Below are positions 54,188 through 64,000 of a stretch of DNA of 64,000 bases, piece after piece. This DNA comes from Thraustochytrium sp. TN22. Taxonomy: Eukaryota > Sar > Bigyra > Thraustochytrida > Thraustochytriidae. The notes under the pieces were generated by a model that had not been told where the DNA came from, ran no database searches, and saw nothing but the letters and a program-made list of their open reading frames with translations. Both the position numbers and the translations under genes were made by a program. The stretch's first letter is position 1; each line of letters opens with the position of its first letter. The stretch lies in assembly GCA_013306675.1 (NCBI GenBank), contig JABLUY010000054.1, positions 96,797 to 160,796 on the forward strand, written 5' to 3'.

Positions 54188-55561
54188 ATGGGCGGCGCGC
54201 AGGCGCTGGCGGCGGCGCTGTGCGCGTCGGTGGCCGTGAACGCGATGCTGCTGGCGCGCGAGATGCAGCAGCACGCTGGCGGCATGGGCGGCGGCGTGGA
54301 CGCACTGCGCGCGGCGCGGCCGCTGGGCGCGGCGGAGAGCGAGCCGGCGGCGGCACCCACGTACGAAGAGAGGCACCTGAGCGCGGCGCAAGTAGAAGAC
54401 GCCGGCTCGGTCTTCATGTACGAGCGGCTGGCAGAGCTGGCGAGCCCGGAACGCGTGGCAAAGGCGCTCGGGGAGCCCGAGGCCCGCGAGCGGCCCGTGG
54501 GCCGGCCGGCGCTGGACCTCGTCGGCGTGCAGGTGACGCAGGCGGAGCTGGACGCGGGCGCGCTGGACAGCGACACGGTGGATGCCATCGCGGAGCGCCT
54601 GGACAGGCACGGCGTCGTGGTGCTGCCGCGCGTGGTGGACCCGGAGACGTGCCGGCGCATTGCGGAGGCCAACATCAAGCTGCTGTACGACCCGCAGGAA
54701 AATTTCGGGCTCATCAGCCGCGCAGAGTGGCGCAAGGACTACCCGCTGGAGCTGCGCGGCGACGTGCGCAGCGTGATGCAGCGCGTGCTGAGCCTGCTGC
54801 GGCCACCCCTGGAGCGAATCCTGGGCAAGAACCCGCGGCTGCGCGAGTTGTCCACACTCACGACCTTCCCGGGGTCTGCGTCGCAACGCTTCCACCCGGA
54901 CACGTACATGAGGAGCCCGACGGAGGCGTCTGTGCGCCTGGTGTCGGCCTTCATCTACCTGGATGACATCGGCATGGACCAGGGCGCGCTGGATGTCTTC
55001 CCGGGCTCGCACCGGCACGCGCACTTTGTCTCGACCGAGAGCCAGCTGTGGCTGGACCAGCACGCCCCCTTTTTGCGCGTCGCCGTGCCGCAGGGGTCCA
55101 TGGTGCTGTACGACTCGCGCGTGCGGCACCGCGGGTCGGCGAACCGCTCGCCGCTCGTGCGGCCGACCATCTACTTTTCCGTGCAGGAGGACAGCGAAGA
55201 GGAGGCGGAGGGCTCGACGTACTCGATCTGGGACGAGTACGAGGACCTCCGCGTGGAGGACGTGCTCAAGGGCAAAATCCCCAAGGTGGACCCGGGGCCG
55301 TACCTGGACGAGCAGTGCCTGGCGAATATGCGTGCCAAATGCCCTGGGCTGGAGCACGAGGACCTGTTCAAGTGCGCTGTCCTGCGCAAGGGCGTCAAGC
55401 CGAAGGCAGGGGACGACTTTTGGCCCACGAGCATCGAAGGCTTTGACCTCCCAAAGCGATGCTTCCTCATCAGCCGCATGGAGATGCTTGCACAGGCATT
55501 CATGTATCACCCAGCGTTCGTCCCGCAGGCCTCCTGGGGCCCGCTCGAGAGGCCGTTGTAG
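54188..55561 (+). CDS. PhyH-family Fe(II)/2-oxoglutarate dioxygenase, paralogue of the gene at 29882
   Basis: 457 residues from the ATG at 54188; an ATG at 54095 is also in frame. Residues 4-22 are a hydrophobic anchor (QALAAALCASVAVNAMLL). The core has His236 and Asp238 in RFHPDTY, His314 in VRHRGSANRSP, and Arg in VRPTIYFSVQE. LSTLTTFPGS, FIYLDD and the VPQGSMVLYDSRV stretch match the 29882 paralogue almost residue for residue, so they arose by duplication and kept the same membrane-anchored form. The C-terminal third carries an acidic stretch and several Cys, as in the paralogue. Activity on a lipid or secretory-pathway substrate is inferred. Its 3' end lies 57 nt from the convergent armadillo-like gene. 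Confidence 0.88.
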   Translation: MGGAQALAAALCASVAVNAMLLAREMQQHAGGMGGGVDALRAARPLGAAESEPAAAPTYEERHLSAAQVEDAGSVFMYERLAELASPERVAKALGEPEARERPVGRPALDLVGVQVTQAELDAGALDSDTVDAIAERLDRHGVVVLPRVVDPETCRRIAEANIKLLYDPQENFGLISRAEWRKDYPLELRGDVRSVMQRVLSLLRPPLERILGKNPRLRELSTLTTFPGSASQRFHPDTYMRSPTEASVRLVSAFIYLDDIGMDQGALDVFPGSHRHAHFVSTESQLWLDQHAPFLRVAVPQGSMVLYDSRVRHRGSANRSPLVRPTIYFSVQEDSEEEAEGSTYSIWDEYEDLRVEDVLKGKIPKVDPGPYLDEQCLANMRAKCPGLEHEDLFKCAVLRKGVKPKAGDDFWPTSIEGFDLPKRCFLISRMEMLAQAFMYHPAFVPQASWGPLERPL

Positions 55562-55618
55562 TAGACACAGGTTGGTGCTCCTTTCTTATCAAAACAAAAC
55601 AAAGTTTCCTGGTGATCA

Positions 55619-58165
55619 TCAGAGGTAGACGGGCTCGTCGTCCTCATCAGACGACTCGGACTCAGCGATGCGGTAGAGCAGGCCGCAGTGCACGAGGACA
55701 CTGGGCGCACGAGCGAGCTCGTCCTGCACCGCAGAGCGCACGAGCGAGGGAACCTGGACGTGGAGCGGGTCGTCTGAGTCCTGCTGGTCGAGAATGTGCA
55801 GCGCCGCGGCGAGCGCGGCGGTAGACGGGCGAACGAGGCGCAGGGGCTGCGGCTTACAGTAGGCCGCGTTGAGGAACCGCACGAGCGCCGGTGCAATGCA
55901 CGGAAGGAGGCGCACGCGCGTGGCCTCGTCGTCGAGGGCGGCGTCGACGGCCGCGAGCATGTCATCGACGGGCCAGTCGAGGTGGAAGGAGGCGGCGCCG
56001 CAGCGCTGCATGAGCGAGGCCTGCACGAGAGCCGCCGTCGCCTTGATGGCGGCGTCCGAGAGCGCGAGCGGGTGCGCCAGGCAGGCGAGCGTGAGCGAGG
56101 CGACGACCTTGGCAAAGGCCGGCTGCGCGGCGTTCGGGTCGTCCGCAACCGTGGCGAGGCGGCCGAGGCGCAGCAGCAGGCGCGAGTCCTCGAGCATGGT
56201 CTCGGCGAGGTCTTCGACGTGGGCGAGCTCATAGAGCACGAGCAGCGCGTAGCCCTCGGCCGAGTAGCCGCGCGCCGAAGCACTGTACCAGGTGTTGGGA
56301 GGGCGGCGCGCGCGGCCCAGGACCGTGCGGCAGACGGCAACGGCGCAGTAGTCGCGCAGCAGCGCGAGGCAGGCCGGGCGCGAGCGCATGCGCGCCAGGC
56401 GGTGCAGGAGCGCCATGGCCATGACCTGGCCGTCCGGCACGCTGGGATCCGGATGCAGGGCACTGGCGCGGCAGAGCGCCAGGCAGGCGCGCAGCTGGCA
56501 GGGCGAGAGCAGGAGCAGGCCGGACTCCTCGGGCCCGCTCATGAAGCCGCCCGCGCCGGGCCGCGGCGCCAGCAGGTTGCTGAGCGTGGCGAGCGCGTGG
56601 AAGCGGCCGCGGCCGGCCTCGGATTGCGCCAGAGCAATGCAGCGCGAGTGGCAGTCGCGCACGATGAGTGCCTCGCGGCCCTTGGGCGAGGCAGACAGGT
56701 TCTGCAGCACGCGGAGCGCGGCCTGGCGGCCGCCCGAGGGCGCGCCGGAGCCGCGCCGCGCCGCGCCGTCGAGCGCCGCCACGGCGGCGTCCACCGCGCC
56801 GCAGTCCAGCAGCGGCGCGGCGCACGCGGCGCTGCGCGAGAGGTTGGCCAGCACGCCCAGCGCGTGCTCCGCGACCGCCACCGTCGTGCCGGTGCCCTGG
56901 ATAATGTCGACGCAGAGCGCGCAGATGCCGGCGCGGGCCATGGGCTCCTGGTTCACGTCGTAGGCCGCCAGATTCTGCAGGGCGATGAGCGCCCACCACT
57001 CGGCGGTGGAGGCCGAGGGCGCGGCGCGCGTGTGAGCGTGGGCGAGCCGGCTGCGCCAGAGGCGCTGCGCGGCGGCGAGCAGGGGCCGCGGGTCGACCTG
57101 CGCGAGCACCTCGCCCGCGCCGGCGCACGAGGTGAGCTCCACGAGCAGCTTCCAGGTGGCCGGCGCGTCGGGCTGTGCGGCGGCATGCGCCTCGCAGAGC
57201 GCAAAGGCATCGCGCTTGAGCAGGCGGTCCACGGCATGCGCATCCTGTGCGATGAGGTGTAGGATGCTCATGGCCTCGCGGCCCGTGGCATTGCTCGCCT
57301 CAAAGCGGCTCACCACGACGCAGAGATCCATGAGGCCGGTCGCCACAAAGGCGGCCGGCGTGGCCGCGCTCTGTACGAGCTCGTGCAGCGCCTCAAGCGC
57401 AGCGAGGCGCGCCTCCTGCGACTTGTCCTCGCGCACGACGCGCACGCAGGCGGCCTCAAAGGGCTCGCGCAGGTCTTCGGGCAGGCTGGCGCCCGCACGC
57501 TGCAGCGCGCGCGCCTGCGCCAGCGCCTGCGCGTGCAGGCTCTCGCTCGCGGCCGTGTCCACGACGGCCATGAGCACTTCGAAGCCGCCCTGGTCGGCGA
57601 CGAGCTCCGCCTTGTTGGCGGTGCAGAGCTTCGACACGACCGCGAGCATGGTGGCGTGGTTCTTGGAGGCCACGGGCGAGCAGCGCGCGAGCAGCTGCGC
57701 GTCGAGGAGCGCCTCGGCGCCGCGGGCGTCCGGCCCGTCCACGAGCGCCTGCGCAACGAGCCATGAGATGTAGTGGGCGGCGGACTGGGGCCTAGCCGCC
57801 GCCATGGCGGCGGCCAGCACCTCGGCGACGCCGGCGTCTACCAGCGCCTGAACCTCGGCCAGCTCGTTGCGGCGGCAGGCCGCGAGGACGGACCGCAGCG
57901 TGGCAAGGGCCGCCGGCGTCTTGGAGCACGCGGCCTCGGCTACCTGCGACGCCACGCTCGCCGGCTGCTGCGAAGACGAGAGCGCAGGCGGGGCCTCGCG
58001 CTCGAGGCGCACCGGCGCCGCATCCTTGGCCGCTTTCCCGGGCGCCACCACGAAGAGCGACTCAATGTCGAGCAGCGAGCTGGCCGAGCCCTCGCTCCCT
58101 ACGGGCCCGCAAGCGCCGCAGCTGCCGCACTCCTGCAGGTCCGGGATACCGCCGGCGCGGCACAT
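55619..58165 (-). CDS. Armadillo-like helical repeat protein, function unknown
   Basis: 848 residues from the ATG at 58165. A short Cys-rich start (CGSCGACG, about 13-20) may bind metal. From about 75 to the end, the sequence is Ala/Leu-rich alpha-helical pairs typical of ARM/HEAT repeats. Examples are AALATLRSVLAACRRNELAEV, EHALGVLANLSRSAACAAPL and AALRVLQNLSASPKGREALI; the last two match the ARM pattern best. The tail ends SESSDEDDEPVYL. ARM proteins are scaffolds for protein binding; no catalytic motif, signal peptide or membrane span is visible. In another frame just upstream, LQLEVDLEEATKVHLYGEDD looks coding, so a further 5' exon is possible. Confidence 0.75.
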   Translation of the reverse strand: MCRAGGIPDLQECGSCGACGPVGSEGSASSLLDIESLFVVAPGKAAKDAAPVRLEREAPPALSSSQQPASVASQVAEAACSKTPAALATLRSVLAACRRNELAEVQALVDAGVAEVLAAAMAAARPQSAAHYISWLVAQALVDGPDARGAEALLDAQLLARCSPVASKNHATMLAVVSKLCTANKAELVADQGGFEVLMAVVDTAASESLHAQALAQARALQRAGASLPEDLREPFEAACVRVVREDKSQEARLAALEALHELVQSAATPAAFVATGLMDLCVVVSRFEASNATGREAMSILHLIAQDAHAVDRLLKRDAFALCEAHAAAQPDAPATWKLLVELTSCAGAGEVLAQVDPRPLLAAAQRLWRSRLAHAHTRAAPSASTAEWWALIALQNLAAYDVNQEPMARAGICALCVDIIQGTGTTVAVAEHALGVLANLSRSAACAAPLLDCGAVDAAVAALDGAARRGSGAPSGGRQAALRVLQNLSASPKGREALIVRDCHSRCIALAQSEAGRGRFHALATLSNLLAPRPGAGGFMSGPEESGLLLLSPCQLRACLALCRASALHPDPSVPDGQVMAMALLHRLARMRSRPACLALLRDYCAVAVCRTVLGRARRPPNTWYSASARGYSAEGYALLVLYELAHVEDLAETMLEDSRLLLRLGRLATVADDPNAAQPAFAKVVASLTLACLAHPLALSDAAIKATAALVQASLMQRCGAASFHLDWPVDDMLAAVDAALDDEATRVRLLPCIAPALVRFLNAAYCKPQPLRLVRPSTAALAAALHILDQQDSDDPLHVQVPSLVRSAVQDELARAPSVLVHCGLLYRIAESESSDEDDEPVYL

Positions 58166-59484
58166 CTTCTTCTTGTGTCGTCCTCCCCGTACAGGTGCAC
58201 CTTCGTCGCCTCCTCGAGGTCGACCTCGAGCTGGAGGTGGTCACCCCCGGCTGCGACGGCGGCGGCCTGCAACCAACCTGCGAGCGCGAGCGGGGGACGG
58301 CGAAGAAGCTATGCCAAGCTGATCTGCGGGCGGCCGCGAGCTAGCTTCGCGCGCGATCTGCGCGAGGTCCGGCCGTCGCCACGGGTCCGTCTGTCCTGGG
58401 ACTGGCGCCGAGGCGGCGAGCGCGCGAGGCGAGCGTCCCTGAGCAAAAAAGGCAACAACCCCCAGCGCCTCCAGCGCGTCCCTGCGCCCTCGCTCGCGGC
58501 CGCCCCGAGCTCGAGCACAGCGCAGCGCAGCGCAGCGCAGCGCAGCGCAGCGCAGCGCAGCGCGGGCCCGGCCAGCGCGCGAGCGCGATCGGTCTCTGCG
58601 CCGCCCGCCCTGCCCTGCCGGTGCCGGGCCTCGCGCGCGCCGCCTTGTACTAGGCTGAGCGGCAGGAACCTGGTCGTCCGTTCGCAGGCCGCTTGGGGCC
58701 GCATCGGGGGTCCTTCCCAAGCCGGCCTGGGCAAGCGTCCCTGTGGGCGCGGGTGACGGCTGTGGTGGGGGTGCGGGCGGCTGCGGGAGCGGCACGCGCG
58801 GGTGTGGTGTGGGGTCGTCCTCGTGGGGGCCGCAGCGGGGAGGTGCGCCCTGACCTGGTGGGACCACTCAGGTGACCTGCGCGTGACGGGGGCGCGGCGA
58901 GGGCGCGCGGTGCGCCGTGACCATGCGCCGTGGGAGGCCACTACAAGTTGGGACGGCTTGCACTGCAAGGGATGGGGAGCGCGCGCACGTTCACGGTCAG
59001 CGACGGGACGAGACGCAAGGCAATCACAACGGCAGTGCAGAGGGCTGGGTGTTCGTTCGGAAGAGTTCTGCGCTGCGTTCGTGGGCGTGGGCGTGGAAAC
59101 TTCGATGTACGGCGTCAGCGCGTCACAAAGACAAGGCAACTAAAAATCTTCACAGTAAGTAGTTGACGATGCGCTCAGCAGAGCACGAAGGCTGCTTCTT
59201 GGACAACTTCACTCGCCGCCCTTGCGGACGAGGTCTGCGAGGCAACAGAGGCGATGCCGTGGGGAAAGGGGGCATTCCAGGCGAGGCTCTCCAGCTCGAG
59301 CCACAAATGTCATGATAACGTGCGCTTACTTATTCGTTAGCTTCTTGACATCGTCGCTCCCCATGGACGACGTGCGGAAGGTTCTCTGGAGCGCACAGTG
59401 TAAAGCAGGTCTCTCCCTCGAATTCTCTCTCGATTAGCCTGAGTCGCCGCCTCTTCGCAGCCAGGTAGCCAGTGGACGGACGCA
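58166..59484. other. Intergenic region with (GCGCA)n
   Basis: 1.3 kb upstream of the ARM-like gene and downstream of the zinc-knuckle gene. About nine GCGCA copies occur at 58517-58562. GGGGGTGCGGG-rich stretches lie at 58750-58880. A possible missed exon of the ARM-like gene lies near 58190-58270 on the minus strand. Otherwise nothing recognised. Confidence 0.45.
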
Positions 59485-61368
59485 TCACTTGTCATCCATG
59501 TCGGTGAGAATGTCGGAGACAAGACTCTGGAAGCGCTCATCGTCGACATCATCGTGGTGGTTGTCATGGTCGTCGTCCTCCTCGGGCTCGGTGGTGTAGG
59601 TTGTCATGGTGGAGGTGTCGGTGGCCGTGGCGGCGGAAAAGGTGGAAAAGGCGCCACCACCAAGGAAGAGGGGAGGCGAGCAGGACTCGGCGCGCATGGT
59701 CAAGGGCTGGTGCGGGTGCTGGTGCTGTACAGGGAGGGAGACGGAGTTGGGCGTGGCCGCGCCAAAGGGCGTGTAGCTGAAAGGCGACGGCGTGCCGCGG
59801 TCGCTGTAAGGCGCCGGGTGCATGGGCGGGAGTTGCGGGCTGGGGTGCGGCGCGTGGGAGAGCGAGGCGGTGGCGGAGGCAGAGGAGGAGTGTGCGTGCG
59901 GCACGGGCGTGAGGGAAACGCGGCCAAAGTGCGAGGGCGAGGCGGAAACCGCAGGCGCCGCGGAGCCGTGCATGGTGGCAGCAGCCGTGGCGGCTGCGGC
60001 GGAGGAGAAGGAGTTGGTGGAGGCCGAGGTGGTGAGCGGGCCCGGCGGCGCCGAGGCGGTCTCCTGCTGGCGCTTCTGCAGACGCTTGAGCTGCTCGGAG
60101 ACGTTGGGGCACTCGCGTGCAACGTGGCCGGCCTCGCCGCATTGGAAGCACTTGCGCGCATAGGGGCAGTTCTTGAGGCGGTGGCCGGACTCGTTGCAGT
60201 TGAGGCAGACCTGCTGGGAGGAACCCGGGTCGGGCGTGGCGTCCTTGCCGAGGGCGGAATCGCTGCGCGTGGCCGCCGAGGCGGGCGTGGCCGCGGCCGA
60301 GGTGGACGGGTAGGTCGAGACGTCGGGAGAGGCGCCGCCCAGACCGCCCGCTTCGTCCTTCTCCTCGTCGCGGAGCGCGGAGAACTGGCAGTTCTTGGCG
60401 ACGTGCGAGAACTCGCCGCAGAGAAAGCAGGCGCGCGGCTTGGTACAGTCCCTGGAGAGGTGGCCCTCCTCGTCGCAGTTGAAGCAGCGCACGGGGCCAT
60501 CGACCTCGCTCCCGGCGACGCCGCCGTCCTGGCTCTGCGCCTTCTTCTTCTTCTTCTTCTTCTTTTTCTTCTTCTTTTGGTCCGAGCCCGGGTCCCCCCC
60601 GGCGCCATTGCCATCCCCGCCGTCCATGGGCGTCCCCGTCCCATTCGGAGTCGCGGCCTTGTTGCTGGCGCTGCTGCTGCGGCTGCTCGAGTTCCCGGTG
60701 CTCGGCGTGGCCGCACGCGCCGCCGCGACTGCGGCGTCCGCGCTCGGAGGCTGCGCGACCATGGCGGACCCGGCGCCGGCGGCAGAGGACGGCGCCGCGG
60801 CGTGGGCTGCCGCGTTCGCCTTGAGGCGCGCTTTCTTCTGTTGCTGCTGCTGCTGCTGCTGCTGCGCTTGCGCTTGCGCTTGCGCCTGCAGCATGGCATG
60901 GTGCTGCTGCAGGTAGGCGGCGGTGGTGATGGCACCGCCGGGGCCGCCCGTGCGCGGGTCGAGCTTGACTTCGTGCTCGGTGATGGGCTGGAACGGGCTT
61001 GGCTGCTCGGAGCGCTGCGCCTGCGTGTAGCTGGCCGAGTCCATGCTCGAGCCCGAGGCGAGGCTCCAGCTGCGCACCTTGTTGACGAGCGAGCAATTCT
61101 TGGCGATGTGGCCATTGCCGCCACACGAGAAGCAGCAGCGCACGTCATTGCCCATGTCGGGCAAGGGGCAGCCGTCCACGAGGTGATCCGGGCTCTTGCA
61201 GTTCAGGCACAGGCGGCCCTGCGGGCAGTCCGCGGAGAGATGATCCGGGCTCGCGCACGAGAAGCAGCGCGCGTGCGCGGCATTGGGCGTCGAGGCGTTA
61301 GGCGTGCCGCGTGGGCCGTTGCCGTGCAGCGCGGCGGCCCCCATGGCGGCGCGCGCGTACGACTCCAT
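59485..61368 (-). CDS. Seven-CCHC zinc-knuckle protein (CNBP/Gis2-like)
   Basis: 627 residues from the ATG at 61368; the longer frame starts at GTG. Seven CX2CX4HX4C knuckles are present in three clusters. CFSCASPDHLSADC, CLNCKSPDHLVDGC and CFSCGGNGHIAKNC form the N-terminal cluster. CFNCDEEGHLSRDC and CFLCGEFSHVAKNC are in the middle. CLNCNESGHRLKNC and CFQCGEAGHVAREC form the last pair. Between the clusters lie Gln and Ala runs, a Lys run of about 12 residues and a Ser/Pro-rich C-terminal region, all disordered. CNBP and yeast Gis2 have seven such knuckles, bind G-rich single-stranded RNA and affect translation, so an RNA-binding role in cytosol or granules is likely. The long linkers are unlike CNBP, so orthology is unsure. 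No retroviral Gag features were seen. Confidence 0.82.
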   Translation of the reverse strand: MESYARAAMGAAALHGNGPRGTPNASTPNAAHARCFSCASPDHLSADCPQGRLCLNCKSPDHLVDGCPLPDMGNDVRCCFSCGGNGHIAKNCSLVNKVRSWSLASGSSMDSASYTQAQRSEQPSPFQPITEHEVKLDPRTGGPGGAITTAAYLQQHHAMLQAQAQAQAQQQQQQQQQKKARLKANAAAHAAAPSSAAGAGSAMVAQPPSADAAVAAARAATPSTGNSSSRSSSASNKAATPNGTGTPMDGGDGNGAGGDPGSDQKKKKKKKKKKKKAQSQDGGVAGSEVDGPVRCFNCDEEGHLSRDCTKPRACFLCGEFSHVAKNCQFSALRDEEKDEAGGLGGASPDVSTYPSTSAAATPASAATRSDSALGKDATPDPGSSQQVCLNCNESGHRLKNCPYARKCFQCGEAGHVARECPNVSEQLKRLQKRQQETASAPPGPLTTSASTNSFSSAAAATAAATMHGSAAPAVSASPSHFGRVSLTPVPHAHSSSASATASLSHAPHPSPQLPPMHPAPYSDRGTPSPFSYTPFGAATPNSVSLPVQHQHPHQPLTMRAESCSPPLFLGGGAFSTFSAATATDTSTMTTYTTEPEEDDDHDNHHDDVDDERFQSLVSDILTDMDDK

Positions 61369-64000
61369 GTTGTAACGAGGGATCCGACGGTGCACAAGCT
61401 TCACCAGAGGTGCGCGACGCGCGGGCGAGCACCAGGGAGATCAAGCTCGCTCTGTCACAGGCGAGCAGAGCGTGGCGCGCCCTGCGCCACGAGCTTGCCG
61501 TCTACCTGGCTGGCCCGTTGGCTGGCCGCCCGACGCGCGGCGCGCTGCTCCTCCTCCTCCCTTCTCTGGAGCTCGTTCCTTCGCTCGCTCGCTCGCTCGC
61601 TCGCTCGCTTGCGCGAGCGCGAGCCGTCCACCGCAGGAGACCCCGGGCGTGAGCGCGCTCGGCACGCACGGGCCGGCGGGCGGGCGGACGCGCGCGCGGC
61701 CGACCGTGCCGCGCCGCCGCGCCGCGCCGCGCCGCGCCGCGCCGCCCCGCGCCGAGGGGCTCCTTGCCGGTCTGCCTGCCTTGACTGACAGACAGACAGA
61801 CAGGCAATGAGCTCTCTTGCGCAAACTTGACTTGACTTGACTGTCTGGCCGTCTGGCTGACAGCAACTCGGTCGACGTGAGTGCCTGACTGAAGCCTGCC
61901 TGCCCGACTGACTGACTGACTGACTGACTTGTCTCGGCCGCTAGCTAGCTTCTAGCCTACTTGCCGCTCTCTGGCCAGCTAGTTGCAAGCTGGCGTAGCA
62001 GGCCTGCGTCTCGTTGGCACGCGGCTCCTGCCTGCCTGTCTGCCTGCCTGCCTCCTTGCCTGCTTGCCCGCGTGCGCTGGGCTGCACCGCGCTGCGCCGC
62101 GCCGCGCTGCGCGCCGCCGCCGCCGCCACGCGCGCGGCGAAGCGGGCGGGCGGGCGGACGGGCGGGCGCGGGCGAGGGAGCGGGCGCCGACGAAGCGATG
62201 GACGCTCGCCTGGATGCAGCCACGGGATGAAAGCTAGCTTGGAAAGGATGGATGCACGGATGGGATGAGGATGCGCACGAGCCCGCCAGCGGCTCGCTAC
62301 CGGACCTGCCGCGCGAGAGCGCGCCGCGGGCGCCGGGGTCGGCGCCGCGCCGCGGGGGCGCCCTGCCGCCGCGCCGCCCCTGCCGCCGCCGACCGCGCGG
62401 CCGCGCCCCGCGCGCGCGCGCCGCGCCGCGCTGCGCAGCGCCGCCTGCGCCGGCGGGGTCGTGGTCTGGCCAGCCTGCGCCAAGGCGCCTGGCAAGCAGG
62501 GGATCCGAGGCCGAGTCCGCGCCCACGTGGCGCGTTTGAACGAACGACCGGCGCCGCCCGCGCGGCCCACCCGCGCGGCCCGCCCGCGCCGCGCCGCCGC
62601 CGCCGCCGCTGCCGCCGCCGCGCCGCCCGCTGCGCCGCCGCGCCCCGCGCCGCCGCCGCGCGCGCTCTGCCGGAGGCCGCGCGCGCCGCGCCGCGCCCGA
62701 GCCAACCCGAGTTGAGAAGCGCGGCAAACAGGAGCGCCAGAGGGACTTTTCACGACCTTTTCACTGCGCGGGCGCCGGGCGGAGACAGAGCTAAATTGGA
62801 GCTAAAGTAGAGCACTCTCGCCGCCTGCGGACCGCGCTGCGGGCCGGCGCCGCCGCAGCCCCCCGGCGCGCGCGCGAGTTCCTGGCGGCTGCGGGCCCCC
62901 GCGCACTGGCGTGGGCGTTCCCCCTGCGCCACTGGCGCCAGCCGAGGCGGATTCTCCCGCAGCGGCCGGGAGGGATATGCAGATTCCGCAGCACGAGCGC
63001 AGTAGAGCGCAGGGGACGGGCACGGAGGGCTGAGGGAGCTCAGGAAGCTGCCGGCCTCCTGACGGGCTTCCCGCAGCAGGGAAGTGCTGGAGCGCCCTGG
63101 CGTGAGAGTTGGCGATGGGTTTGCGGTGTCCACCGCGTTTTTATTCGAAGCGCAACCCCGATGCAATGGAGGCGAACAGGCAGGGCTCGTGGTTTACAGG
63201 AACTGGTCGAGGGCCTGACGGGCCACGGGTGCGAGGGGGCGACGCGGGCGGGCGCGATTGGAGGTCACTGAGGTTCCGTCAATGCGCGCCGCGGTGGAAA
63301 GGCTCGAGGCTCGGGCTGAGCTTCGCGCGCGCGACGTGCCGTGGCCGCTGGCGCTCCCAAGCCGCAGCGGGTGAGCCGGGCGCCTCGCGGGCGACGCGCC
63401 GCTCCGTCCGCGCTGGCGGCTCAGCGGCTGCGAGCTAGGCGAAGCCGAGACGACGCGCAGCCAGCAGACTCGTCGCTCGACACTGCAAGCTGAGCCCCGA
63501 GGGTCTGTCTCTTCGGGCAACCCACTGAGCCTTGGTTCTCGGCCTGAGCTTGCCCGAAAAGCTGCAGCACCCAGCTGGTAACTCGTGTACTCGAAGAATG
63601 GAAACAAGCAGTTGTCAAGCATGACACGAGAGGCTCGAGAGCACCGAAAGAGGGCATGGTTGTCCTTCCGAAAGGTGGCTTTTGGAGAAAACGTCGTCAA
63701 TGCCAAAGTCTTCTACGGCTCGCTCCGCTTCGCCGCACCCCGACGCAACACTCGCATCGGCCACTGCGCTGGCACGGGCACCGCGGCACGGGCGCGATCA
63801 CAGCCGCAGCTGGCGGGCAGTCAAATCGGCGAGGCGCGGCGGCGAGCGGCGGGCGGCGGCGCGGCGCGGCGCGGCGCGGCGGCGGACGCGGCGCGGCGCA
63901 GCGTGTCGCGGGGCCAGGCGGCGCGACGCGACGCGACGTGAAGGCGGCGAGGCGAGGCGAGGCGAGGCGAGGCGAGGCGAGGCGAGGCGAGGCGAGGTGA
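61369..64000. other. Gene-free, repeat-rich end of window
   Basis: 2.6 kb with no gene I can support. Repeats: (TCGC)n at 61580-61609; GCGCC near 61713-61745; TGCC then (GACA)n at 61768-61803; (GACT)n at 61906-61929; (TGCC)n with variants at 62030-62068; GCC/CGC runs at 62575-62670; and (GGCGA)n from about 63946 to the window end. GCTTG/CTTGACTTGACTTGACT lies near 61820-61842. Short AT-richer frames around 63420-63700 on the minus strand look slightly coding but match nothing known to me. Confidence 0.5.

Noticed and set aside
59485-61368. Retroviral Gag interpretation of the CCHC protein
   Set aside because: No capsid, protease or reverse transcriptase nearby, and seven knuckles with intact long frame fit cellular CNBP-like proteins better.
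1-64000. tRNA or rRNA genes
   Set aside because: Several GGTTCGA-like strings were examined (for example near 11573 and 47590), but none had matching acceptor stems or D arms.
1-64000. Bacterial origin of the sequence, suggested by long intronless genes and high GC
   Set aside because: Myosin, NEK kinase, tetraspanin, THO and Brix proteins and a GTAAGT-TGCAG intron are eukaryotic.

Overview
This window is a piece of a very GC-rich eukaryotic nuclear genome with few introns. The content is eukaryotic throughout: a MyTH4-FERM myosin, a NIMA-type kinase, THO and ribosome-biogenesis factors, a tetraspanin, a dual-specificity phosphatase with a gelsolin-like tail, a hybrid histidine kinase and a Roc-COR-TIR protein. 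One clear spliceosomal intron (GTAAGT...TGTGCAG, 85 nt) joins a signal-peptide exon to an LRR ectodomain. A MyTH4-FERM myosin beside a hybrid histidine kinase and a thiol dioxygenase best suits a protist. A stramenopile such as a thraustochytrid is my best guess, but it is inference. Long open frames on the strand opposite most genes come from the GC-rich third codon positions.

Layout. 0-12 kb: end of a Roc-COR-TIR gene (cut by the left edge), a coiled-coil protein, a NEK-like kinase, a THOC6-like WD40 protein, an SSF1/Peter Pan Brix protein, a zeta-class GST and a poorly resolved gene with an in-frame stop. 12-31 kb: transketolase, a membrane-anchored protein with a phage-type autochaperone-like (Peptidase_G2/S74-like) domain, a large MyTH4-FERM myosin, and a head-to-head pair of membrane-anchored Fe(II)/2-oxoglutarate oxygenases (JmjC and PhyH type). 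31-41 kb: a spliced LRR type I membrane receptor with eleven near-identical repeats, then about 6 kb of decayed coding sequence, duplicated segments and a perfect hairpin. 41-64 kb: a PAS-rich hybrid histidine kinase, an MKP1-like phosphatase, a Maf-type nucleotide pyrophosphatase, a PCO/ADO thiol dioxygenase, a tetraspanin, a second PhyH paralogue, an armadillo-like protein, a seven-zinc-knuckle protein, and a gene-free repeat-rich end.

Organisation. Genes alternate strand almost perfectly, so most promoters are shared by a divergent pair and most 3' ends converge within 60-400 nt. Several 5' leaders carry (GGCA)n on the sense strand within about 140 nt of the ATG. Three genes encode Fe(II)-dependent dioxygenases of the 2-oxoglutarate type, and a fourth encodes an O2-using thiol dioxygenase. 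No rRNA, tRNA, CRISPR array or intact transposon was recognised.
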